Notes under the pieces: model-generated
Database searches by the model: none
What the model was told of the DNA's origin: nothing
The model's input: the letters and a program-made list of their open reading frames with translations, nothing else
In this document: in pieces, positions 35,768-45,766 of the stretch
Position numbering within the stretch: the stretch's first letter is position 1
How the letters are laid out: the number at the start of each line of letters is the position of its first letter
Source: Inonotus obliquus
Taxonomy: Eukaryota; Basidiomycota; Agaricomycetes; Hymenochaetales; Hymenochaetaceae
DNA length: 64,000 nt
Reading direction: 5' to 3'
NCBI GenBank assembly: GCA_032164295.1
Contig: JAJHTX010000013.1
Location: 682,001-746,000, forward strand
Translations under genes and position numbers: made by a program

Positions 35768-35802
35768 ATGAAGATTGAAAATTGAAGATTGAAGATCGAA
35801 AA
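35768..35802. repeat. Heptamer tract TTGAAGA
   Basis: Five units (ATGAAGA, TTGAAAA, TTGAAGA twice, TCGAAAA) in register. Confidence 0.85.
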
Positions 35803-36060
35803 TCAGTGATAAACCAGAAAACATGTTCACCTCCACCTCCGCCTCCGCCTCTTACGCTCAAAATCCTAGAATCCTAAAACATAAAATCCTATTAATGTCA
35901 TAATGCCACTCCCCAATACAATACGTATGACTCCCACTTTCCCAGACTCCCATAGATGTCCCGCCGGCCCCAGACTCTAGGCGAAGGAAGGTAGAAAGTA
36001 ATAGACTCTAGACGAATGAGTGGCCGATGTACTTGTGTACCCCGGTACTTGGCCACTCTG

Positions 36061-36102
36061 TTCATTGTTCATTGTTCAAAGTTCAAATCTCGAATCTCGA
36101 GT
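36061..36102. repeat. Heptamer tract TTCATTG/TTCAAAG/CTCGAAT
   Basis: Six units in register whose sequence drifts from TTCATTG to TTCAAAT to CTCGAGT without indels. Confidence 0.85.
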
Positions 36103-37323
36103 TGTAGTACAAGTGCTAGTAAGGGTCTTTATCATATGTCCGTTCGTCATTCGTCATTCGTCGAATAGATATGAGAGTTTAGGCTTGATTTGGTCGTTCG
36201 GATTGAGGCGTCCCTTCGAATAACTGGAGAACGTCCTTCCTCTTCCCGTGAACCCCACCACATGCATCACCGTACGTCTTCCCTTTCTCTCCCGCCTCCC
36301 GCCTCCCGCCCCCCGCCCTACCCGCCATACTCGTATGCCTAAATCGGTAAGTTGGTAATACCGTGCCGACTCCTGATGTCGATAATTATGTCAAGAGAAG
36401 CCGGCTTCCAGCGAGGGCAGGGCAAGGGGTGTTTTTATCTTACGCCTCATGGCACGCTGCACGCTGTATGCTCATACTGAGACATCTAATTAAAGTCGAG
36501 GGGTAAGTAAATGCCATAGACGATAGCGGGGCGTGACGCACCGTAACGATCGGTAACACAAACCTACTAGTTACTTCCTGCGGTTACTCACTGGCAGACT
36601 GCACCAAGTCATCTTCCTCGCACGAGTACTATACCAAAAAAGAAGAACGTCAACACGAGGCCAAGCTGTGAGCGGGGAACCATCCCATCAAGCAAGAAGC
36701 AAGGCCTATTTGTTTCACATCTCACTAGAACTGAAGAAAATGGGAGCCAATCGAATTGGAATCGACGGATGGGCTAACCGGCGAGGAAGAAATCCATCAT
36801 AGACCATAGCTACGTACACACGTACAGAGGACAAGACTTTCTTCGAGATTTGAGAGAAAGAGATGAAAGAAAGGGGATAAAAAGTATCGGAAATATTTAG
36901 GGACGGTCGTCGATCATATCATATATCATATCACGTACCTTTATTCAACCAATCTAATCCAATTAACCGACCCTATTTCGTATTATTCGTCATCGTCATC
37001 GTCGTGGAATCGTGGACAAGAGACGATGACGAATACGTGGACGGAATTCGCTCGCTTATTTGATATCTTGCTCATAGATCATACATGTCGGGATGAGATG
37101 GGATGACGTTCGTCATTCGCCAATCTGATTCTGATTCTGATTCTCTCGTCCGTCCTGTAATTCGTGTCGTGTCCTGTCGTGTTCTCTGCCTCTCATAATC
37201 ATCCCTTACCAACAAATACCACTAGTACTGGTAGCATCGTCTCAGGGAAAAACACCACGACTCGCATGAATGCAAAGCTGCAATAGTAATTTCGGAATCA
37301 GAAAATCTATCCCTAGCGACTCG

Positions 37324-37351
37324 GACTCGGGACTCGGGACTCGGGACTCGT
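37324..37351. repeat. Heptamer tract GACTCGG
   Basis: Four units (three GACTCGG, one GACTCGT) after a hexamer GACTCG. Confidence 0.85.
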
Positions 37352-37387
37352 ACATGATCGACTTGATCGCGGACCGGTCTCAGAGTC

Positions 37388-37434
37388 TACCCTACCCTAC
37401 CCCGTCCTTACCCTACCCTGCTACCCTACCCTGC
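37388..37434. repeat. Degenerate CTACC pentamer array
   Basis: Irregular CTACC/CCTAC units. It resembles telomeric CCCTAA only superficially, because the unit is five bases with C in place of the second A. Confidence 0.75.
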
Positions 37435-37634
37435 ACAGTGCACCAGAACCAGAACCGGAACATTGAGATGGTGGAGTGGGGTACAATATTCATAATTCAA
37501 TGTACGTCTTTCGTTCTTTCGTTCTTCGTTCTTCGTTCTTTACCGTCACCATCCAGACCCAAAACTCGAGACCCAAGACCATAGTAAGTACTGTAACTAA
37601 ACGCAAAGGCAAATATTATTATTATTAATGCCGC

Positions 37635-37662
37635 TTCTGATTTCTGATTTCTGATTTCTGAT
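37635..37662. repeat. Heptamer tract TTCTGAT
   Basis: Four identical units. Confidence 0.9.
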
Positions 37663-37830
37663 TGGATCCGAAGGAAATGTAGAGTAAGGTAGGTAGGGTA
37701 CATAGGGTGGTACATAGTGGTACTGTGACTGAGATGAGCGTCTAGCGTCTATGAGCCGTCGACTCAAAGACTAAGACTCCAAGTGTCCGAATCCAAGGAA
37801 TCCAAGAGAGGTCGAGGTCTGGGTGAGTTG

Positions 37831-37852
37831 TCTATCCTATCCTATCCTATCC
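37831..37852. repeat. Pentamer tract (CCTAT)n
   Basis: About four units; it is the reverse complement of the (ATAGG)6 array 490 bases downstream. Confidence 0.88.
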
Positions 37853-38340
37853 AGAACGAAAACGAAAACGAGAGTAGGGACCAAACCATCCCCATCACCC
37901 ACGTTCACATTCAATTCAGCCAGTACCCAAGAAGCTCCAAGTCTAAGAATGTGAGAGTCGAGTCGGAAGACCGGATCGAAAAGGAATCAAAAGACAAGAT
38001 TAAGAGGCTAGACTGCTAGACCCTAAACTATAACCTACAACCTACAAAGTACAAAGTACAACCTAACAACTTAGATAACGATAACGATTAACGATTGACG
38101 ATAACCACGAGGCTAACTATCAAATCATACTCCATACTCCATACCCATATATGAAAAGGGTCACGCCGTAAATCTTTCAGAAATGCCAAATGCCAGTGCA
38201 TTATTACCTATTATTACCTTACATCACACGCACTCGATGTAACGGTGTAGGTAATCTACTGTGAAGAGATATCCAAGGTTAAGAGATCTGAGAAATCTGA
38301 GAAATCTAAGAGTCTGAGAGATTGACATGCCAGTGACACG

Positions 38341-38370
38341 ATAGGATAGGATAGGATAGGATAGGATAGG
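38341..38370. repeat. Pentamer tract (ATAGG)6
   Basis: Six exact ATAGG units, inverted relative to 37831-37852. Confidence 0.92.
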
Positions 38371-38413
38371 GCAGGGTACAGTAAAACAAAAAAGAGGCGG
38401 AGGCGGCCACAGT

Positions 38414-38441
38414 AGATCGTAGATCGCAGATTGCAGATCGA
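38414..38441. repeat. Heptamer tract AGATCGT
   Basis: Four units (AGATCGT, AGATCGC, AGATTGC, AGATCGA) in register. Confidence 0.85.
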
Positions 38442-38452
38442 AGTATTATACT

Positions 38453-38494
38453 GAGGATTGAGGATTCTGGATTGAGGATTCTGGATTCTGGATT
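38453..38494. repeat. Heptamer tract GAGGATT/CTGGATT
   Basis: Six units in register alternating between GAGGATT and CTGGATT. Confidence 0.88.
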
Positions 38495-38547
38495 CAAGTG
38501 AAGAGGGAAGTATCCAGATTTCAGAGTTCCAGACGGTCACTGGAGGA

Positions 38548-38610
38548 GGGTAGGGAGTAGAGAGTAGAGGACAGAGGACAGAGAGTAGAGAGTAGAGAGT
38601 AGAGAGTAGA
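38548..38610. repeat. Heptamer tract GAGTAGA
   Basis: Nine units (GAGTAGA, GGACAGA, GGGTAGG) in register. Confidence 0.9.
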
Positions 38611-38757
38611 GTTCATACACGAGGGATGAGGGTTGAGAAACAGAGAAACAGAGAAAGAATAATGCGTTGCGTTGAAGTTATCTACCGGACCGTTCTCTCC
38701 GTCCCATCCCACCTCTCCGTGGCCGCGGAGAGAGGAGAGTAGAGAGTGGAGATAGAG

Positions 38758-39023
38758 ATTCGGTACTCGGTACTCGGTACTCGGTATTCAGTATTCAGTA
38801 CTCGGGATACGGGATTCAGCATTCAGCATTCAGTACTCGGGATTCGAGATTCAGCATTCAGCATTCAGCATTCAGTGTTCGGTATTCGGTATTCAGCATT
38901 CAGGATTCGAGATTCAGTATCCTCGATTCAGTACTCAGTACTCGTTAGTCAGTACTCCGGATACGAGATTCAGCATTCAGCATTCAGCATTCAGCATTCA
39001 GTACTCGGTACTCGGGATTCTGT
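38758..39023. repeat. Long heptamer tract ATTCAGC/ACTCGGT, 38 units, 266 bases in perfect register
   Basis: Thirty-eight consecutive 7-base units follow the pattern A-(T/C)-TC-(A/G)-G-N, for example ATTCAGC, ATTCAGT, ACTCGGG and ATTCGAG, with no insertion or deletion over 266 bases. Reading in any frame yields a 7-residue peptide periodicity (RYSVLGT-like), which explains the false open frame at 38746-39048. Confidence 0.95.
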
Positions 39024-39194
39024 AATCCAGAAACCAAAACCCACATAGGTGAAAGAGATTCGTCCGACGCGCCGCTATCGATGTAAAGTGGCGGGCTCGG
39101 TATGATGGATGAGAGACTCGAGCCTGAGGATGAAAAACGAAAAGAGAAAAACGAAAAACGAAAAAAGAAAGAAGCGAAAAGCGTAACGACGAAG

Positions 39195-39278
39195 AACCTA
39201 CCACCTACCACCTACAGCCAACAACCTACAGCCAACAACCTACAACCTACAACCTACAACCTGCAACCTACAGCCTAC
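39195..39278. repeat. Heptamer tract AACCTAC, 12 units
   Basis: Units AACCTAC, CACCTAC, AGCCAAC, AACCTGC and AGCCTAC, 84 bases in register. A shorter related run with AAAGTAC units is at about 38031-38065. Confidence 0.92.
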
Positions 39279-39490
39279 ATAGTAGGTAATGTATACTGTT
39301 TTACACTTTATACTGTATTATATATTACTACATACAATGTGGAGTGGATATAACTCGGAAGGCTAACGACGGATAGGATTTATGCGGGGATGAGGGGATG
39401 CGGGGATGTAATTTGCAAAGGTAGAGAACTAGATTGGGGATGGGGATGGGGTTATATGATGTACGACGTAAAGTGTGGGGTTTATGAGGG

Positions 39491-39553
39491 ATGTATGATG
39501 TACGATATATGCTGTATGATGTATGATGTATGATGTATGATAATTGATGAAAG
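39491..39553. repeat. Heptamer tract ATGTATG
   Basis: Nine units (ATGTATG, ATGTACG, ATATATG, CTGTATG, ATAATTG, ATGAAAG) in register. Confidence 0.88.
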
Positions 39554-41402
39554 GACGTACGATGCGTAAACCGCGGGACAGGGGAAATATCAAATCAATA
39601 ATCACGTAAATTGATATTCAGGTAAATTGGCAATTGATATTGACACGATGCTCAAATATGTTGTATGTAAATTTGTATGTTGTACGTTGTACGCTGTAAT
39701 GAGATGACGAGATGGACAGATGGAAAGATGGAAAGACGGCGAGACAAAGAGACAAAGAGATGGAGAGAAGGAAAAATAGATGGAAAAGCGATGTCTATGA
39801 ATGAGACGGATGACGAGACGAGTAAAACGATGCGCAAAAACAAAAAAAGACAGGAGAAAGAGAAAAAGAAAAAAGGCACAAAACAAACTTCCAACACAAA
39901 AAAACACTTGGAAAACACAAAGGACCAACAAAGAGAAAGAAAGTCACGTTTAGGAAACACACGTTAACACAAAAACAAGTAATGAAAAAGTGAAGAGTAA
40001 AACTCAACCCGCAACTGCGGTATGGATCAACTAAAAGATAATAATTAAGTTAAAAGACAAAGCAAGCCGATGGTAAAGACGTAGACGTGTCAACAGACAC
40101 ACCATACAAAGGCTAGGGTGGAACCATCGGCGATAAGAGGGAAAGGGAAAAAGGTAAAGAGGAAGAAAGGGAAAAAGACCGGAAATGAGGAATGAGAAGC
40201 AAAAACAGGTAAAAGCAAAAAAGGCAATAAGGACAACAGAAGCACCAGGAATATACGCGTGCGTGACTCTTCGGATTGCGACGGATCCATTAAACCAACG
40301 AGCCAACGAGCCAAAGAGTCGGCAAGTCAGGAAGAGCCAGAGCGAGGGAGAGCGAGGGAGAAGAGAGAAGAGCAGAAGGAGAAGAAGAGATAGGATATCA
40401 AGCACCGGTCCGAAGTTTGATTAGGATTAGAATTCCCAAAACCCTCCACCGAAGCACCGAAATATTGAACTACCGAAGTTTCCGATTTTCCGAATTATCG
40501 AAGGAGTTTGAAGGGTGTTTCGGAGTGAATGGGGGCTGAGAGAAGTTGGGAAGACGGGATCGAGGCCGAGTCACCGATAACCTGGCGGGATCAGATACCG
40601 GGGAGAGGCTCGTGATTCTGTATCCTCGATCTCGGAATGGCTAAAGGTCCCAAGAGTCGAGGTCGTGATCCTGATTACGCCTTGGAATCCACGATTCGAG
40701 CGTCGCACGTTAGGGGAAGAACGATATACCGCGAATCCACGTTCGTGATCCTCTCTTCCATCTTCCATAATGCCCACCCATCATTACAACCAGCGATATC
40801 GATACCCGGTAATCCGGAATCCTCTCCTTCGCTTCTCGTTTTCGTCGTTTATCGCAACGCGATAGTCTTTTCAAGGGGATTGAGGAGCAGAGTTGCAAAA
40901 TTGGCATGGCCGCATGGCAGTTGAGGACAAGTGTTGTCGCGGCCAAACGGAGCGTCCGGCAGAAAGAAGCATTCTTGAAAACTCAAGTTCGAGTCCGCAA
41001 TGAGATTAGGGCCGAAACCCCGGGCGAAGAAGGGCATTAGAGGCTCAGAGAGATGTGGTTGTGTAAAGGATAGAGGAGGAAAGAATAGAGGGGTGATCAT
41101 GGTGCTTCAGAGTCCCGCGGGAAAAGAATAAGGAAAGGGAAGAATAAAAACCCAGATCAAAGAACAAAACCAAAAGACCAGAAAGAAATCACGAAACGCT
41201 TCTATATGCAAGACGGCAGAAGAGGGAGTACTGGCAGAGGCAAGAGAAGCAGCGAGGGAGGTCGAGGCGCGCGCAAGAGGCACGACGTGTATGTATGAGC
41301 GCAAAGTTGTCTGAACGGTTCAGCGCACGCCAGGACGATAGGTTCGGCGGGAGGAGGCGTGTGAAGGAAGACCGAAGAACAGCGGAAAGGGACCAGGGAA
41401 CG

Positions 41403-43051
41403 TCAGACGATGCCTACGTACTGACGAAGCCCTAGCTCCATTCCGAGCCTGTTCATCGTAACTTTGACTTTGTCTGCAGAAAACGAATTTAGCATATAGT
41501 AGCACGTGTGTAAGAAAGGAATACCCACAGTGCGCATCATTAATGGCGGTTGCGAGCACGTTGGTGAGTTCTGTGGACTCGAAATTTTCTGTTGAAACAA
41601 AGAAGTCAGTTAGCATTTTCTGCTCAAGAACCAAGGATTCGATTTGAACTGAAGGAGAAACTAAGAGCGCGGCCGCCACCGGTCTCAACCCTCACCCGGT
41701 CTCGGTGATATTCCCAGCACCGACCCGGACAAAAGTGAAACGAAAATAAAATGCGCAAAGCATAAAGCGAAAATAACGATGAAACACAGAGTAATGTCGA
41801 GGAAAGACGAGAGTGGTGGATCGACGCGAAAAGCTCGCATGACCGTCGGGGCAAAAAAGGGGTGACGGCGAATGAGCACGATCAGCCTCGCCTCTCCACC
41901 GCTACAGTAGCCACGACCCGCGCAAAAATCGCGGAGAAATGAAATAGACGGATGCGTCGACGAAATTAAGCGGAGGAGAAAAACAGATACAGACTAGAAG
42001 ACGAAGACGTTCCGAAAAGAAAACCAGCGGAAATGATTGAAAGGAGCAAGTAAAGGCGGAAACGATTGGAGAAGCGAGATCGTATTGGTAGATGGAGGTG
42101 CGGAATAAATAGAGTTTAGACTCGCTCATGGCTTTCGCCAAGATCTGAGCGTCTATCCATTTGGTGATAATGTGAAGGGAAATTAAACAGGAAATAAGGA
42201 ACGGGTGTGCGGCGCGTGTAAGGAAAGGAGAGAGGCGAGGCCGAGATGAGATGGAAGGAAAGGGATGGATTTCGAATGCGAATGATGAGCCGTGATTGAA
42301 GGAAGGTACGCGAGAAACATGGTGAAACGGGGTGAGAGTAGTAGAGCAGACGAATCGTCAAGCGATTATGTACGGACTTGGTCATGCACGACGGACAACT
42401 AACGCTCGATAAACACGAGCTGGAAGAGAGACGAACTCCACGTGGTCCGCCCATACCTCGCGACATTCAACGATAAAAGACAATTGATAGATAACGAACG
42501 TAGTCCAGACCAGACCAGCAGCCCGGACGAAATCGTGGAAAAGTGGAGGCAAAGAGAGGGGTCGACCAAGAGGAAAGTCAAGTACTCACGGGTGGTAAGG
42601 GTACCTGTTGGTGGTTGTTCGAGTTGGCTGAGGTTACAGATAGTGCTTTGCGTAGCTAGAATACAAATGTTTGTCAGAATACTTGAGTTGAAGCAGATTA
42701 TGGACGAAAGCGTAACGCAGGGGCGCGTCGATCAAATGAGGCAAGGGGCGCGGCGCGTGCACTGCTCCTCCTTACCCTATGCGTCTCTCCCACTGACATC
42801 CTTGAGGTCTCTCCCCGACGCGCATCACATACCCCAAACACGCGAAACCCCAACGTCACAGAACTGAAACAAGAGACATTACACACCTTAGCCTCCTGTG
42901 CAGGGAGGTTGGACCCAGCTAAAGTCGGGGTGTGCAGCTTCACCTGGTCAAGGCCCTTTGCATTGGGCAACGTCGACAGGTGACACGATACGCTCGGAAG
43001 AGCAGTAAGGTGGTCCCTACGTTGTTGTGTTGTTGGTGCGTGGGCCGACAT
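41403..43051 (-). CDS. Candidate small spliced gene of unknown function
   Basis: Four exons in minus-strand order: 43051-42887, 42655-42590, 41588-41525, 41473-41403. Their phases agree and they give 121 residues ending in TGA. Donors are GTGTGT, GTGAGT and GTATTC. Each acceptor is preceded by a branch-like motif (CTGAC, GCTAAC, GCTAAA) at a proper distance, with pyrimidines between. The protein starts MSAHAPTTQQRRDHLTALP and ends NRLGMELGLRQYVGIV, with no family I recognise. The third intron is about 1 kb, unusual for this locus. A donor-like GTAGGC overlaps the last codons, so the true gene could continue leftwards. It is the only convincing splice chain in the desert; it might also be a spliced non-coding RNA. 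Confidence 0.35.
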
Positions 43052-45747
43052 GTCGCGTATCGAGAAGTAACAAGGGCAGAGCAAGCAGTGTGCGTGCTTG
43101 TGTATTAGTACTGCAGTGACGGTGGCAGTAAAGCTGCGAGCGCTTGTGGTGTGTAGGCTGATAAGTGCGGCAAGTAGGTGAGATGCAGATGCTTGAGATG
43201 GTCTTGATCTTAGCGTAGAGGAGCTGGGGTGTTAAGGCTTGCGAGGAGTACGAAGTGGGGACGGGAGCAAAGGCCGAAGTGATGAGACGGAGGGAGTATT
43301 TGTATCCTTTCGAGGCGACGAGGACGAGATCGAGGCATAACACAGTCGAAACGCCTAGCCCTACATATATGCGCACCTTGCGTCTTTTTTTTTTCTTTTT
43401 TTCACATCATTTTTTATATATTTCCCACAGGACCAAAAAACAAATATGTCGCCTCGCGCCTCGCGGTAGGCTTCTCCTTCTCCCTTATTTCCTTTTTCGT
43501 ATTTCACTTATTTTATTATTTTAATTGATTGAGAACGGGGGTTGGGCCCGGATTGACCGCTCATTCTTCGGCTTCGGCTCATTTCTTTTCGGCTCGATTT
43601 TTCCTCTATGAAGAGGAATGCCGTAACTCATCCTCTCCGCCGTTCTCTGTCCGCACCGGCGTTCATCCTCAACTCTCGCCTCGTCTGCCGTTACTACAGT
43701 TCTTCCTACTCTCTCCCCCTATCGTATGTGCTCCTTCCTCTTCCAACTCCTGTCCTATCCTCCTCTTGCGCTTCCAATTCTAATTCATTCCATACTCAAG
43801 CCTCAGAGAACCCCGTCTCGCATAGATCCACGGTCAGAATCAAGTTCACGTTGTTGGTGTCTATTTCTAATTCTATCCATTCATGTCAATCCTATTCCAG
43901 ATTGCACGCTGCGTGCATCACATTATTAGATTTAGCCTGCATAGGGGCCTCGGGCTCCCTAAAATGCGTTGATGTAAAGAAGTGAAAGAGAGAAGGTGTG
44001 GTGTGTGGACGAGAAGAATAAAATAGATGCGGATAGATCGCGAGGCGTTCGTTCTATGCAGGAGAAGACGAACACGCGTACGAGTTTACCATGTAAAACA
44101 CGTTGCATTCGGTGTTAATTCAACGGGTATGGTAGTCCGTGTTGCAATGGATGAGAGACAGGTCTAGGTAGTGTATGCTGGGTAGTGGGTTACGGGTAAA
44201 CGGAAACACGGAGGTAAGGAGACACGAAGGGAAGTAGGCTGCTTTGTTTTTCCTTCAGGTCTTACTTGCGTATGCTCTGCTCTAGATAAGCGATAGAGAG
44301 GAAGGAGGGGGAGGAGGGAGAGAAAAGAGAGGAGGATGGATACCTTACCTGATCGTTTACTCGCCAGACAAGTCGACGCGCGCGCACCCTGGAATGCAAA
44401 AATCGCAGAGAGACGTCATTTTTTTCAACCGCCCTCGAACGCGCTCGCGGTCGTCCTGCCCGTCCTGTCCGTTCTCGATCGTATTCGTCTCCTCGTCTTC
44501 CCTTTTGTTTCTCGTGTCCTCGTCGATTGCGATTTCCTTGGTCTAGCGAATCGCGTTAGGATGAGGATACGTTACAGCTCTTTCTTCTTCACGTGTATCT
44601 TGGTAGATCTAGAGTCGCATCCCGCATCCTGCATCCCTTGCGAGATGTCTCACTGTCTGCAGCTGCAGATCACTCCTCCTTTCCTTCCCTAACAGAACCG
44701 AGCAAAGTCAGACATTTGCTAGTAATAGGTAATAGTATAGGAAAAGGAAGCAAGTACCTTGAATTCCGTATGTTCGTTCGTTCGTGGGTGCATCGTGTGT
44801 TATGACAGCCTTAAATCATTCTCCCAATCATGCATACGCATACATATGCTTCGTGGCTATCATCCAGATTCCAGACCGTTCTGAATTTATCGACGTTCGA
44901 TTTGTGGGATTTCTCAAGTTTTAGTGAGGATATGAGGATCGTGTGTCGTGAAGTCTGAGAAACAGCAACAAACGAACGAAAAATTTGCCTCCGGTTCCAA
45001 GCTTCCAAGTCCAAATCGACCCGCGAAACGCAGCACGTGGCACGTGGCACGCGTCCCGACGCCGCCGTCCGAGCGCCGAGCGTCGGCCCGATCCCGTCAT
45101 CCCGAGTTCTTGGAAAGGTAAGAAAAAAGTCGGCTCGGCGCTTTCGCCTTCGCCGTCGCCGTTGGGAAACGTGTTTAAACTTACATGCTTTAATGAATAA
45201 TATTCGAGTCGATATACATGTATTTGTATATTCGACGTTGTGGTCACGGTCGACGCCGTCTTGCTGACTCTTTCAATTTTCCTAATTACTTCCGTCGTCT
45301 CTAGCTTTACAATTTGACTTGCTCTGAGTCTGACTGATCTTGACTTGATTTGACTTCGTGGTTGCTAATATTAAGAAATTTGTAATTTGCGCGAGCACTT
45401 CGGAGAACGCCTCATCGCGTCGTCAAAGGTCATCAACTCGGAGACTCAAACCTCGACTCAGCCAGGAGCCATCAGCCATCAGCCTTCAACTTCCCTTAGT
45501 CACCTCACGCCACCTTCTCAACGACGAGTCAACGAAACAAATTTTCTCGCTTCAAATGACTATGCGGAGTCCGGAGAACGGGTGCAGTTTCTCGGTTTCT
45601 CGGTTTCTTCCTTTCTCCGCATACGCGATCACTTACAGTTACACTATCGACTACCATATACTGTATACTGTATGCATGGTATCGACGAATCGGAGGGTAG
45701 AGTGTTTGACCGGGTTGAGTTGGGTTGTTCGGTTAGGTTTAAGATAG

Positions 45748-45766
45748 CGGTGACGGTGACGGTGAC
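45748..45766. repeat. Hexamer tract (GGTGAC)3
   Basis: Three GGTGAC units. Confidence 0.85.

Larger units (their letters stand above)
32901..41402. other. Gene desert rich in short tandem tracts
   Basis: About 8.5 kb with no supportable gene. Between ~34.0 and ~39.6 kb it is crowded with short tandem arrays, mostly of 7-base period, plus a few of 5, 6, 8 and 15. Frames here (for example 33435-33878 and 34870-35370) are low-complexity translations of repeats or chance openings. Confidence 0.6.

Noticed and set aside
37388..37434. CCCTA-like array as an internal telomere remnant
   Set aside because: The unit is CTACC, not CCCTAA/TTAGGG, and it is one of several pentamer arrays in the same region.
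38746..39048. 100-codon frame rich in Ser, Tyr and Arg
   Set aside because: It is only the translation of the heptamer array and shows the expected 7-residue periodicity.
34000..39600. CRISPR-like array
   Set aside because: Units are contiguous heptamers without spacers, and the organism is a eukaryote.
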